A DNA stretch of 64,000 nt from Brevibacterium sp. S22. Its GTDB lineage: Bacteria > Actinomycetota > Actinomycetes > Actinomycetales > Brevibacteriaceae. Position numbers and translations under genes: made by a program. The notes beneath the pieces were generated by a model. It was given only the letters and a program-made list of their open reading frames with translations, did not search any database and was not told the DNA's origin. This document shows, piece by piece, positions 16,826-25,623 of this stretch. Each line of letters begins with the position of its first letter. Position 1 is the first letter of the stretch. The stretch spans positions 62,001 through 126,000 of the forward strand of contig NZ_RHFG01000010.1 of the NCBI RefSeq assembly GCF_004745485.1. Direction: 5' to 3'.

Positions 16826-16950
16826 GCGATCTCCCTTGAGTCAGCGGAATTCTCTGGTCCTGAACGAACGTACAGGATGCCGAGGAGCAGTTCAATGAAG
16901 CACCTCACCCGGGTTGTGCCGCACGGCACATTCCCGTAGATTCGCAACAT

Positions 16951-16975
16951 AGGACATCATACGTCTTATGTATCA
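16951..16975 (+). promoter_or_regulatory. Candidate operator of the GntR (NanR-like) regulator upstream of nanT
   Basis: ACATCATACGTCTTATGTAT lies about 50 bases before the transporter start. It contains ATACGTCT (16959-16966), the same octamer found before the gntR gene at 22823-22830, within imperfect dyads ACAT/ATGT and CATA/TATG. The shared word at the two promoters of the regulon suggests a common repressor site. Confidence 0.5.
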
Positions 16976-17022
16976 GTCGGGACCGCACGCTTCCGGTCCC
17001 CTACGAATTTTCAGGAGGGAGC

Positions 17023-18615
17023 ATGGACGCTCCGGGACTCGGCGGCCTCAACTGGGCCGTGATCATCATCTACCTCTTGGCCACCCTGGGCATCGGGGTC
17101 TGGTTCACCAAGCGAGCCAGCGGAGGAACAGAGGAGTTCTTCAAGGCCAGTGGGCGGATCCCGGCCTGGGCGGCCGGCTTCTCGATCTACGCGACGACGC
17201 TGTCGGCGATCACCTACATGTCGACGCCCGAGCAGGCCTTCCTCACCGACTGGTCGTATGCGGCCGGCAATATCGCGATCTTCGCGATCGTCCCGCTGCT
17301 CGTGATCTTCTACATCCCCTTCTTCCGCAAACTCGAGGTCACCACGGCCTATGAGTACCTCGAGGAGCGCTTCGGCCCGAGCATCCGCGTGCTCGGCTCA
17401 GTCCTCTTCGTCCTCTTCCACATCGGCCGTGTCGCCATCGTCATCTACCTGCCGACCCTGGCCATCAGCTCGGTCACCGACATCAACCCGGCGCTCGTCG
17501 CCGGAGCCGTCGGCGTGTTCTCGGTCGTCTACACCTTCCTCGGCGGCATCGAGGGCGTCATCTGGTCCGATGTCGTCCAGGGCATCATCCTCCTCGTCGG
17601 AGCCGCCGTCATCCTCGTCTTCGGGATCTTGGCACTCGACGGAGGCCTGGCCACCGTCGTCTCCGACGCCGCCGCCGATGACAAGTTCATCTCCGCCGAC
17701 AACTGGAAGTTCGGCGGAGCGGCTGCGGCCATCCCGATCGTCTTCCTCGGTTCGGTCTTCAACAACCTGCATCAGTACACGGCCAGCCAGGACGTCGTGC
17801 AGCGCTACCAGACCACTGATTCACCCAAGTCGACTGCCCGTTCGCTCATCGTCAACGGCTTCCTCGCCCTGCTGACGATCCCCCTGTTCTACGGGATCGG
17901 CACCGTCCTCTACAGCTTCTACCAGCATTCGGAGGCGCTGCCGGACGGGTTCAACACCTCGGCGCTGGTGCCGTACTTCGCGGTCACCGCGCTGCCGGCC
18001 GGCATTTCGGGCCTGCTCATCGCCGCGATCTTCGCCGCCGCACAGTCGACGATCTCCTCGAGCCTCAACTCGATCTCGGCCTGCGTGACCGTCGACATCC
18101 GCGACCGCTTCTTCCCGCCCAAGGACGGCAGCCCCCGCACCGGAGTCGGCTTCTCCCGCGCCGTCATCGTCATCGTCGGCGCCCTGTCCGTCGGCGTCGC
18201 GCTCTACCTCTCGGCCACCGATCAGGCCCAGACCTGGGACCTGTTCCTGGCCATCACCGGACTCTTCGGCGTCCCGCTGGCCGGAGTCTTCGCCCTCGGC
18301 ATCTTCACGAAGCGGGCGAACACCTCGGGCGTGCTCGCAGGACTGCTGCTCGGTGCCGCACTGGCCTGGGTCGTCCAGGAGCAGGCGGGGCTCACGCCGT
18401 TCATGGTCTCGACCGTCGCGTTCATCGGCGCCATGGTCTTCGGCTACCTCATCTCGCTGGTCACCGGTGCGATGCGGCGCGGTCGCAGCGACCACGATGT
18501 GCTGCCGCTGACCATCTACGGCAAGCGCGCCAGCTATACCCGCCGAGTCCCGACTCAGCCCACCGACCCCGTCGAGGCCTTCGCCTCGGCGACGGAACAC
18601 AAGAACGACAAGTAA
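17023..18615 (+). CDS. Sodium:solute symporter (SSS family), probable sialic-acid transporter
   Basis: A 530-residue membrane protein with about 13 helices. The first helix WAVIIIYLLATLGIGVWFTKR and the ASGRIPAWAAGFSIYATTLSAITYMSTPEQAF segment (Na2-site Ser/Thr region and substrate helix) are SSS signatures. IFAAAQSTISSSLNSISACVTVDI is the conserved TM8 sodium-binding motif. Being first in an operon with nanA, nanK and nanE points to N-acetylneuraminate uptake, as in SiaT/NanT-SSS transporters. AGGAGGGAGC precedes ATG 17023. It is followed by nanA after 10 bases. Specificity is inferred from context. Confidence 0.85.
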   Translation: MDAPGLGGLNWAVIIIYLLATLGIGVWFTKRASGGTEEFFKASGRIPAWAAGFSIYATTLSAITYMSTPEQAFLTDWSYAAGNIAIFAIVPLLVIFYIPFFRKLEVTTAYEYLEERFGPSIRVLGSVLFVLFHIGRVAIVIYLPTLAISSVTDINPALVAGAVGVFSVVYTFLGGIEGVIWSDVVQGIILLVGAAVILVFGILALDGGLATVVSDAAADDKFISADNWKFGGAAAAIPIVFLGSVFNNLHQYTASQDVVQRYQTTDSPKSTARSLIVNGFLALLTIPLFYGIGTVLYSFYQHSEALPDGFNTSALVPYFAVTALPAGISGLLIAAIFAAAQSTISSSLNSISACVTVDIRDRFFPPKDGSPRTGVGFSRAVIVIVGALSVGVALYLSATDQAQTWDLFLAITGLFGVPLAGVFALGIFTKRANTSGVLAGLLLGAALAWVVQEQAGLTPFMVSTVAFIGAMVFGYLISLVTGAMRRGRSDHDVLPLTIYGKRASYTRRVPTQPTDPVEAFASATEHKNDK

Positions 18616-18625
18616 GGACACGACC

Positions 18626-19543
18626 ATGACTGACTTCCACGGAATCATCCCCCCGCTGCTGACCCCGCGCACGGATTCCGGCGAGATCGACCGGGCCGGC
18701 ATCGCCGCCCTCGTCGACCACCTCGTCACCGGCGGCGTGCACGGCATCTTCGTGCTCGGGTCCTCCGGCGAAGTCCCGTATCTGACGAATGCCGAACGCG
18801 ATCTCGTTCTCGAGACCGCGATTGAGGCCGCCGCCGGTCGGGTGCCCGTGCTCGTGGGCATCAGCGAACAGACGACGACCCGGGTTCTCGAAGAGGCCGA
18901 CCGTCTGCTGGCCATCGGCGGTGACGCGGCCGTGGTGACCACGCCGTTCTATGCCCTGTCCGACGCCGCCGAGGTGGAGCGCCACCTGCGCACCGTCGCC
19001 GCCCATATCAGCGTCCCCCTCTTCGCCTATGACGTGCCCGTGCGCACGCATATGAAGCTGCCGCTCGACGTCCTCGTCCGCCTCGCCGAGGAGGGTGTGC
19101 TCGCCGGAGTCAAGGACTCCTCCGGTGACGACGTCGGCTTCCGCCGTCTGCTGCTGGCGACGAAGCACTTGCCCGACTTCGCCGTGTTCACCGGCCACGA
19201 GGTGGTCACCGACGGAGCGATGCTCGGCGGCGCGGCGGGCATCGTCCCCGGGCTCGGCAACGTCGACCCCACCGGATATGTGCGCATCTACGAGGCGGCG
19301 AAGGCCGGCGACTGGGCGACCGCAGCGAGCGAGCAGGACCGTATGGCCCGCCTGTTCGACATCACCGGGGCTGCCACCCCGGGGCGCGTGTCCGCCGGAG
19401 CCGCCGGACTCGGCGGGTTCAAGACCGCCCTGCAGCTCATGGGCGTCATCGACTCGAACCGGATGGCCGAGCCGATGGAGGCTCTCAATGCCGCCGAGAC
19501 CGAGCGCGTCCGCGAGATCGTCGCCGCCGCAGGACTGCTGTGA
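18626..19543 (+). CDS. nanA: N-acetylneuraminate lyase / DHDPS family aldolase
   Basis: A 305-residue TIM-barrel class I aldolase. HGIIPPLLTPRTDSGEIDRAG starts the domain. GIFVLGSSGEVPYLTNAER carries the GSSGE carboxylate-binding loop. FAYDVPVRTHM has the catalytic Tyr, and GVKDSSGDDVGFRRL has the Schiff-base Lys. The family includes NanA, DapA and sugar-acid aldolases. Neighbours nanK, nanE and nagB make sialic-acid cleavage to ManNAc and pyruvate the most likely reaction. Its stop overlaps the nanK start by 4 bases (GTGA), so the two are translationally coupled. Confidence 0.82.
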   Translation: MTDFHGIIPPLLTPRTDSGEIDRAGIAALVDHLVTGGVHGIFVLGSSGEVPYLTNAERDLVLETAIEAAAGRVPVLVGISEQTTTRVLEEADRLLAIGGDAAVVTTPFYALSDAAEVERHLRTVAAHISVPLFAYDVPVRTHMKLPLDVLVRLAEEGVLAGVKDSSGDDVGFRRLLLATKHLPDFAVFTGHEVVTDGAMLGGAAGIVPGLGNVDPTGYVRIYEAAKAGDWATAASEQDRMARLFDITGAATPGRVSAGAAGLGGFKTALQLMGVIDSNRMAEPMEALNAAETERVREIVAAAGLL

Positions 19544-20538
19544 CCCTGACTGCTGCTGTCGCCGTCGATGTCGGAGGCACGAAGATCCGTGCCGGTTCCG
19601 TCATCGACGGGCGTCTAGCGCATGTGCGCAGCGTGCCGACGCCCGCGACCGCAGGTGCCCAGGCGGTTCTCGACACCATCGCCGAGGTGGCCGCCACCGT
19701 CATCGCGGAGACGTCGGGTTCGGGTGGCGCTGATTCTGCATGGAGGATCGGCGTCGGTGCGGCCGGGGTCATCGACCCTGCGACCGGCGTCGTCGTCTCG
19801 GCGACGGATTCGCTGACTGGATGGGCCGGAACAGACCTGGTCTCCGAGCTCTCTGCCCGCACCGGCCTTCACGTGCGCGCCGTCAACGATGTGCATGCGC
19901 ATGCTCTCGGCGAGTCCTTCGCCGGGGCGTCGCGCGGCACTCGAAGTTCCCTGCTCGTCGCGGCGGGCACCGGCATCGGCGGCGGTTTCATCGCGGACGG
20001 ACGCCTGCTCACGGGCCGGAATTCGGCGGCCGGACACATCGGGCATGTGCCCTCAGCGGCCGCGGCCGGGCTGGACTGCCCGTGCGGCGGCACCGGCCAT
20101 GTCGAAGCCATCGCCTCGGGTCCGGCCATCCTCGCCACCTATCAGCGTCTGATAGGCAGGGACGACTCCCCCACCTCGGCGCCGGCCCCGGAATCGAACC
20201 CAGCGCCGGTCCCGGCGAACACACGGGAACTGGCGGCGGCCGCCTCGGCGGGGGATCCTCTGGCCGTTCGTTCCTTCGACATGGGGGCGCGTGCCCTCGG
20301 ATCGGCCCTCGGCGGGATCGCGAACATCCTCTCCCCCGAGGTCATCGTCATCGGCGGCGGACTCGCCGAGATGGACGAAACCTGGTGGACGCCCCTTCGC
20401 GCGGCCTTCGCCGCGGAACTCATCCCCGCCACCGCCGGAGCTCCGCTGGTGAAGGCAGAATTGGGGCAGGACGCCGCACTCATCGGCGCCGCCAGCCTGT
20501 GGGACGATGAGCCCGGCCGGAAGAAGGAGACACACTGA
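19540..20538 (+). CDS. nanK: ROK-family sugar kinase, probable N-acetylmannosamine kinase
   Basis: A 332-residue ROK kinase. AVAVDVGGTKIRAGSVIDG is the ATP phosphate-binding motif. VRAVNDVHAHALGE holds the conserved Asp region. GTGIGGGFIADGRLLTGRNSAAGHIGH is the sugar-binding ExGH-like element. The zinc motif reads CPCGGTGHVE where CxCGxxGCxE is usual, so the third Cys is replaced by His, which can still bind zinc. The GTG start overlaps the nanA stop. Its own TGA ends at 20538 where nanE begins. The expected reaction is ATP-dependent 6-phosphorylation of ManNAc. The name is based on the operon, since ROK substrates are hard to predict. Confidence 0.8.
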   Translation: MTLTAAVAVDVGGTKIRAGSVIDGRLAHVRSVPTPATAGAQAVLDTIAEVAATVIAETSGSGGADSAWRIGVGAAGVIDPATGVVVSATDSLTGWAGTDLVSELSARTGLHVRAVNDVHAHALGESFAGASRGTRSSLLVAAGTGIGGGFIADGRLLTGRNSAAGHIGHVPSAAAAGLDCPCGGTGHVEAIASGPAILATYQRLIGRDDSPTSAPAPESNPAPVPANTRELAAAASAGDPLAVRSFDMGARALGSALGGIANILSPEVIVIGGGLAEMDETWWTPLRAAFAAELIPATAGAPLVKAELGQDAALIGAASLWDDEPGRKKETH

Positions 20539-21224
20539 TGCTGTCGAAGACCGAAATCCTCGAGGCGCTGCGCGGGCGGCTCATCGTCTCCGCGCAGGCC
20601 TATCCTGGCGAGCCCATGCGCGATCCGAACACGATGTCGCAGGTGGCAGCCTCGGCGGTCATCGGAGGAGCGGCGGCCGTGCGCGTGCAGGGACTCGGCG
20701 ATATCCAGGCGACCCGCTCGGCCGTCGAAGTCCCGATCATCGGGCTGTGGAAGGACGGCAAGGACGGCGTCGTCATCACTCCGACCTTCGAGCACGCCTA
20801 TGCGGTGGCTCTGGCCGGATCACATATCGTCGCCCTCGACGGAACGCGGCGGGATCGGCCCGACGGGCTGAGCCTGGCCGAGACGGTCCAACGTCTCCAC
20901 GAGCAGACGAACGCCCTGGTCATGGCCGACTGCGGTAGTCTGGCCGACGCTCGGGCAGCGGTCGGTGCCGGGGCTGACATCATCGGCACGACCTTGGCCG
21001 GGTACACCGGCGAACGGCCGAAGGTCGACGGGCCCGATCTCGAACTCATCAGCGACATCCGAGCTGCCGGGCTGCCGGCTCTGCTCGTCGCCGAGGGGCG
21101 CATCCACACTCCGGCGCACGCCGCCGCCGCTCGGGAAGCCGGGGCGGACGCCGTGGTCGTGGGCACTGCGATCACCCACCCGGCGACGATCTCCTCGTGG
21201 TTCGCCGACGCCGTCGAAGGATGA
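20538..21224 (+). CDS. nanE: N-acetylmannosamine-6-phosphate 2-epimerase
   Basis: A 228-residue TIM-barrel epimerase converting ManNAc-6-P to GlcNAc-6-P. LRGRLIVSAQAYPGEPMRDP opens the domain. PIIGLWKDGKDGVVITPTFEHA contains the catalytic Lys. MADCGSLADARAAVGAGADIIGTTLAGYT is the NanE signature, and LLVAEGRIHTPAHAAAAREAGADAVVVGTAITHP closes the phosphate-binding site. The start overlaps the nanK stop by one base. It is the last gene of the plus-strand operon and converges on nagB with a 20-base gap, so terminator space is minimal. Confidence 0.92.
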   Translation: MLSKTEILEALRGRLIVSAQAYPGEPMRDPNTMSQVAASAVIGGAAAVRVQGLGDIQATRSAVEVPIIGLWKDGKDGVVITPTFEHAYAVALAGSHIVALDGTRRDRPDGLSLAETVQRLHEQTNALVMADCGSLADARAAVGAGADIIGTTLAGYTGERPKVDGPDLELISDIRAAGLPALLVAEGRIHTPAHAAAAREAGADAVVVGTAITHPATISSWFADAVEG

Positions 21225-21244
21225 ACGCTCAGAGTCCTACCGGA

Positions 21245-22027
21245 TCACAGGTCCTGCCAGCCCGGCTTGGACTCGAACGCGTGCCGGTAGTAGTCCGCGA
21301 GCTGCAGCCTGGAAGCCGCCGCATCGTCGAGCAGCACGGTCACGTGCGGGTGCATCTGCAGCACCGTTGCCGGCCACATCGCCGAAATCGGCCCTTCGAC
21401 CATCTGATGCACGGCCTCGGCCTTGTTGCCGCCGGTGGCGATGAGCACGAGGTGACGCGCCTCCATGATCGTGCCCATCCCCTGCGTCAGGCACAGCTTC
21501 GGCACCTGGTCGACGTCGCCGTCGAAGAACCGCGCATTGTCCACCCGGGTCTGGTTCGTCAGCGACTTCACGCGGGTGCGCGAGGACAGTGAGGAGCCGG
21601 GTTCGTTGAAGGCGACGTGTCCGTCGCTGCCGATCCCGAGGATCTGCAGGTCGATGCCGCCGGCCTCGGCGATCATCCGCTCATAGTCCGCCGAGGCGGC
21701 CGCCAGGTCTTCGGCCGATCCGTCGGGTCCGTGGACGGCCCCCTCGGCGAAGTCGACGCGCGTGGCGATCTCGGTGTCGATGACGTTGCGATAGCGTTCC
21801 GGGTGGTCGTCGGCGATGCCGACGTATTCGTCGAGCATGAACGCTTGCGCGCGGGCGAATGAGAGTCCGTCCTGCTCGTGGCGGCGGGTCAGCTCATCGT
21901 AGATGCGCAGCGGACTCGAACCTGTTGCCAGCCCGATGACCGGCGCGGCCTCGGTGCGCAGCAGCCGCTCGACCGCGTCTGCGGCGAGTTCCGCCAGCGT
22001 GTGTTCATCGGCGATGACAACTTCCAT
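21245..22027 (-). CDS. nagB: Glucosamine-6-phosphate deaminase
   Basis: A 260-residue enzyme converting GlcN-6-P to fructose-6-P and ammonia, the last step of amino-sugar catabolism. Motifs are VIGLATGSSPLRIYDEL (phosphate loop), FMLDEYVGI (catalytic Asp), ILGIGSDGHVAFNEPGSS (ring-opening His and Glu) and GMGTIMEARHLVLIATGGNKAEAV. ATG 22027 has AAGGAGAA 6 bases upstream; a longer frame to 22084 would overlap the regulator's stop. It lies 57 bases after the GntR gene on the same strand. The deacetylase NagA that must act before it is not in the window. Confidence 0.93.
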   Translation of the reverse strand: MEVVIADEHTLAELAADAVERLLRTEAAPVIGLATGSSPLRIYDELTRRHEQDGLSFARAQAFMLDEYVGIADDHPERYRNVIDTEIATRVDFAEGAVHGPDGSAEDLAAASADYERMIAEAGGIDLQILGIGSDGHVAFNEPGSSLSSRTRVKSLTNQTRVDNARFFDGDVDQVPKLCLTQGMGTIMEARHLVLIATGGNKAEAVHQMVEGPISAMWPATVLQMHPHVTVLLDDAAASRLQLADYYRHAFESKPGWQDL

Positions 22028-22084
22028 CAGTTCTCCTTCGGCACTGCCCCGGCACGTCGTTGAGGCGGATATGGGTTCAGTCAA

Positions 22085-22783
22085 TCATTTCTTCTCGAGG
22101 GCACGCATGATCGGCTCGTAGTGAGCTGTGATCGCGTCGCGGAACGCCGCCGCATCACCGGATTCAGCCGCCTCGAGCATGAGTCCGTGCGCCTTCGCCG
22201 TCTGCTCCAGATCAGAGGCCACGGCGACGTTGAGCTTCGGCAGCACCGCGGTGTGCACGTCCCAGAACGCCGCGACCAGCTGGCCGACGAGAGAGTTGCC
22301 CAGGTGAGCCAGCAGTCCGGTGTGGAAGGCGCGGTCCTGCTGGGGGAAGGTCCGTCCCTCCGCAGCCATGGACACCATTTCGTCGACGAGTGCGCTGAGG
22401 TCGGGGTTCGAGCTTCCGGCCATGGCGTCGACGATCTGTTCGGACATTCCGTGATCGAGGGCCTTGCGCACTTCGACGACGTCGCGCAGAGCGTCGAGAT
22501 CGTCTCCGGGGCTGAGCACTCCGCGGAAGACGAGGGCTTCGACGAGCGCGTCGAGGGTCATCTCGCCGACGTAGGTGCCGTGTCCGTGGCGGACGTCGAC
22601 GATGTCGAGGGTCGAGAGTTTGCGGATGGCTTCTCGGACGTTCGAACGGGAGACGCCGAGGCGGCTGCACAGTTCGCCTTCGGTGGGCAGGAGGTCTCCG
22701 GGGCGCAGTCCGTCTGAGAGGATGAGATCCTTGATCCTGTCGGAGGTCGTCACCTTCCGCCCGGTCTCCATCGGCTCCGCCAT
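22085..22783 (-). CDS. GntR-family regulator, FadR/FCD subfamily (NanR-like)
   Basis: A 232-residue repressor. The N-terminal winged helix shows DRIKDLILSDGLRPGDLLPTEGELCSRLGVSRSNVREAIRKLSTLDIVDVRHGHGTYV. The C-terminal FCD helical domain (ALDHGMSEQIVDAM, RAFHTGLLAHLGNSLVGQLVAAF, AHGLMLEAAESGDAAAFRDAITAHYEPI) carries the Asp and His residues that bind metal or ligand. The position next to nagB and across from nanTAKE makes it the likely sialic-acid or amino-sugar-phosphate sensor. ATG 22783 has AAGG 7 bases upstream; GTG 22789 is possible. A shared ATACGTCT word occurs before this gene and before nanT. Confidence 0.87.
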   Translation of the reverse strand: MAEPMETGRKVTTSDRIKDLILSDGLRPGDLLPTEGELCSRLGVSRSNVREAIRKLSTLDIVDVRHGHGTYVGEMTLDALVEALVFRGVLSPGDDLDALRDVVEVRKALDHGMSEQIVDAMAGSSNPDLSALVDEMVSMAAEGRTFPQQDRAFHTGLLAHLGNSLVGQLVAAFWDVHTAVLPKLNVAVASDLEQTAKAHGLMLEAAESGDAAAFRDAITAHYEPIMRALEKK

Positions 22784-22817
22784 GATCACCTTCTGCTGGT
22801 CGTTCCGTGCTGAGTCT

Positions 22818-22848
22818 CCATTATACGTCTGACATCAGATGTGTGGTG
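22818..22848 (-). promoter_or_regulatory. Candidate autoregulatory operator of the GntR (NanR-like) gene
   Basis: ATACGTCT (22823-22830) is followed directly by the dyad TCTGA-CA-TCAGA (22828-22839). The octamer is the same as upstream of nanT. The site lies 40 bases before the gntR start, where binding would block transcription. Confidence 0.45.
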
Positions 22849-22998
22849 AGAGGTTCGTCGATGCCGAGATGCCCGGGCCGCGCGCGCATCGTTCCTTGTC
22901 ATTATGGCCGCGGCGTATGCGGGAGTCGTTTCGGCTACTAGGCTGGTAGTCACCAACGGTCGTGCTGCGGCCGACATCTACGACGCATTGGAGCACCC

Positions 22999-24150
22999 AT
23001 GACTGGATTGGTGGCCACATTCGCCATAATCATCGTCATCCTCGTCATCGCCGTTCTGCTGTTCGGCAAGCTGCGCACCAGCATGTTCTTCACGGTGAAG
23101 ACGCAGGAGAACGTCATCGTCGAGCGGTTCGGCAAGTTCAAGAAGGTGGCGAAGCCGGGACTGAATACGAAGGTGCCGTTCGTCGAGACGACGAGTCGGC
23201 CGATCTCGCTGCGCGTCCAGCAACTCGAGGTCAACATCGAGTCGAAGACGAAGGACAACGTCTTCGTCACGGTTCCCGTCGCCGTCCAGTACGTCGTCGA
23301 AGAGGACAATGTCGCTGACGCGTACTACCGTCTGGCGAACTCGGAGGAGCAGATCCGCTCCTATGTCTTCGACACCGTCCGTTCGGCGCTGTCCGGTCTG
23401 ACCCTGGACACGGCGTTCGAGTCGAAGGACGATATCGCAGAGAACGTCGAGCGTCGGCTGTCTGAGTCGATGAAGCGCTACGGGTTCAAGATCGTGAGCA
23501 CCCTGGTCACGGACATCACCCCTGACCCGAAGGTGCGCGATTCGATGAACTCGATCAACGCCGCACAGCGCGACCGGGTGGCCGCACAGTCACTGGCCGA
23601 GGCAGACAAGATCAAGCGCGTCACGCAGGCTCAGGCGGAGTCCGAGGCGATGCGCCTCCACGGTGAGGGTGTCGCTGCTCAGCGCAAGGCGATCGCGACC
23701 GGTATCGCCGAGCAGTACGCGAAGCTGCAGGAGGTGGGCATCGACAAGACGGCCGAGCAGCTGCTGATGATGACGCAGTACTTCGACACGATGCAGAATG
23801 TCGCTCAGGAGGGACGCTCGAACGTGCTGTTCATGCCTTCGAACCCGGGCGGACTGGGCGAGATGGGTCAGGAGATCCGCAACGCTCTGTTCGCCGCCAA
23901 CGCGGCCGAGGACGGAGCGACGTTCGCGGCGCCCGAGAGCCGGTACACCACGAGCCACCGCTCCGAGCAGGCCAGCGTTCCCCCACAGCCGACCAATCCG
24001 CCGAGCTCGGACGGGTCCGGCGATTCAGGTGGTTCGGACGATTCCGGTGGCTCCGGCCAGTCGATCGGCCAGTCCGTTCGGTCTGCGGCTCAATCTGCCC
24101 GGTCTGCCGCTCAGCAATGGAAGAACGGCCAGCAGCCTCCGCAGCAGTAA
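22999..24150 (+). CDS. SPFH/Band 7 (stomatin-prohibitin) membrane protein
   Basis: A 383-residue protein. One N-terminal membrane segment, VATFAIIIVILVIAVLLFGKL, is followed by the SPFH domain: FFTVKTQENVIVERFGKFKKVAKPGLNTKVPFVE, RVQQLEVNIESKTKDNVFVTVPVAVQYVV and the coiled coil RDRVAAQSLAEADKIKRVTQAQAESEAMRLHGEGVAAQRKAIATGIAEQYAKLQE. The last 70 residues are a Ser/Gly/Asp-rich disordered tail with repeated SAAQSARSAAQQ. The family forms oligomeric membrane scaffolds linked to protease control and membrane microdomains. No NfeD-like partner is adjacent. A strong terminator follows at 24302. Confidence 0.9.
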   Translation: MTGLVATFAIIIVILVIAVLLFGKLRTSMFFTVKTQENVIVERFGKFKKVAKPGLNTKVPFVETTSRPISLRVQQLEVNIESKTKDNVFVTVPVAVQYVVEEDNVADAYYRLANSEEQIRSYVFDTVRSALSGLTLDTAFESKDDIAENVERRLSESMKRYGFKIVSTLVTDITPDPKVRDSMNSINAAQRDRVAAQSLAEADKIKRVTQAQAESEAMRLHGEGVAAQRKAIATGIAEQYAKLQEVGIDKTAEQLLMMTQYFDTMQNVAQEGRSNVLFMPSNPGGLGEMGQEIRNALFAANAAEDGATFAAPESRYTTSHRSEQASVPPQPTNPPSSDGSGDSGGSDDSGGSGQSIGQSVRSAAQSARSAAQQWKNGQQPPQQ

Positions 24151-24301
24151 AGCAGGGTCCTCAGCAATAGACGCAGGCTCCAGCGCAATAGGCACTCCCC
24201 ACCAAGAAGCCTCCCCACCAAGAAGCAGAGGACCGGTCACCTCGACAGCGAATCGAGCGGACCGGGAACCCGCGCCCCACTCCCCCAGAGTGCACGAATA
24301 A

Positions 24302-24341
24302 GGGCGGGCGAGGAAGTTTCGACTTCCTCGCCCGCCCCTTT
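24302..24341. terminator. Bidirectional intrinsic terminator between SPFH and malic-enzyme genes
   Basis: GGGCGGGCGAGGAAGT (24302-24317) pairs perfectly with ACTTCCTCGCCCGCCC (24322-24337) around a TTCG tetraloop. CTTTC follows on the plus strand, and TTATT follows on the minus strand. It serves both convergent genes. Confidence 0.9.
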
Positions 24342-24417
24342 CGATGGACCGATCAGGCCCTTATCGCTGGAACGATTCGGCCGCCTCGGTGGCGGTCGGT
24401 CCCAACCTGACCAGGCG

Positions 24418-25623
24418 TCAGCGCTTGGTCATCGCCTCGAGTGCGGACTTCTCGACCGCCTCGGCGACGGCCGGAGCGACACGCGAATCGAGCGCCCCGG
24501 GCACGATGTAGCCGGGCTCGAGTTCGTCACCGACGAGATCGGCGATGGCACGAGCGGCGACGAGCTTCATGTCATCAGTGATCTCGTCGGCATCGGCGTC
24601 GAGTGCTCCGCGGAAGATCCCGGGGAACGCGAGGACGTTGTTGATCTGGTTCGGGAAGTCGCTGCGCCCGGTGGCCACGACGGTGGCGTACTTGGAGGCG
24701 ACGTCGGGGACCACCTCGGGGTTGGGGTTCGACAAGGCGAAGATGATCGCATCGTCGGCCAGGTTCGCCAGGTGCGCTTCGTCGATGGTGCCGCCGGACA
24801 CGCCGATGAAGGCATCGGCGCCGTCGAGGGCTTCGCCGATCCCGCCGGAGATTCCGCGCGGGTTCGTCGACTCGGCGAGGAACTGCTTGGTCTCGGACAG
24901 GTCGGATCGGCCGGATTCGACGACTCCCTTGGAATCGAGAACGACGATGTCGTTGACCCCGGCGTCGGCGAGGATCTTCACCACGGCCACACCGGCAGCA
25001 CCGGCTCCGGAGACGACGACGCGGACGGATTCGAAGGACTTCTTCACCACGCGCAGAGCGTTCGTCAGCGCGGCGAGGACGACGACGGCGGTGCCGTGCT
25101 GGTCATCGTGCATGACGGGAATGTCGAGGGCTTCCTTGACCCGATCCTCGATCTCGAAGCAGCGGGGCGCAGAGATGTCCTCGAGGTTGATCGCGCCGAA
25201 GGTCGGGGCCATGCGGACGATGGTTTCGACGATCTCGTCGGTGTCGTTGGTGTCGAGGACGACCGGGATCGCGTTGAGCCCGGAGAAGGACTTGAACAGG
25301 GCGCACTTGCCCTCCATCACCGGCAGCGAGGCTGCCGCACCGATGTCACCGAGGCCGAGCACGGCCGATCCGTCGGAGATCACGGCGACGAGGCGACCGG
25401 TCCAGGTGTGCGTGCGAGCCAGCTGCGGCTCGTCCTTGATCGCGGTGCAGACCTTGGCCACACCGGGCGTGTAGGCGATCGAGAGGTCGCGCTGGGTCTC
25501 GAGCGGGCTCGTGAGCTCTGCGGAGAGTTTGCCGCCTTCGTGTGCCTCGAAGATCTCCGCGTCGGTGATCGGAGTCTGCGCGTTTCGGCCGGAATCGGCG
25601 GATTTGTGAGCGGTGGTCGTCAT
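24418..25623 (-). CDS. NAD(P)-dependent malic enzyme (oxaloacetate-decarboxylating)
   Basis: A 401-residue short-form malic enzyme converting malate to pyruvate and CO2. LSIAYTPGVAKVCTAI contains the conserved Tyr. GRLVAVISDGSAVLGLGDIGAAASLPVMEGKCALFKSF holds the catalytic Lys. NLEDISAPRCFEIE and VMHDDQHGTAVVVLAAL are metal-binding motifs. GAGAAGVAVVKIL is the dinucleotide loop. FALSNPNPEVVPD and ATGRSDFPNQINNVLAFPGIFRGAL complete the signature. The absence of a phosphotransacetylase domain separates it from MaeB of Gram-negatives. The ATG at 25623 has GAGGATC upstream. It could feed pyruvate during growth on C4-dicarboxylates imported by the DctA homologue. Confidence 0.93.
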   Translation of the reverse strand: MTTTAHKSADSGRNAQTPITDAEIFEAHEGGKLSAELTSPLETQRDLSIAYTPGVAKVCTAIKDEPQLARTHTWTGRLVAVISDGSAVLGLGDIGAAASLPVMEGKCALFKSFSGLNAIPVVLDTNDTDEIVETIVRMAPTFGAINLEDISAPRCFEIEDRVKEALDIPVMHDDQHGTAVVVLAALTNALRVVKKSFESVRVVVSGAGAAGVAVVKILADAGVNDIVVLDSKGVVESGRSDLSETKQFLAESTNPRGISGGIGEALDGADAFIGVSGGTIDEAHLANLADDAIIFALSNPNPEVVPDVASKYATVVATGRSDFPNQINNVLAFPGIFRGALDADADEITDDMKLVAARAIADLVGDELEPGYIVPGALDSRVAPAVAEAVEKSALEAMTKR

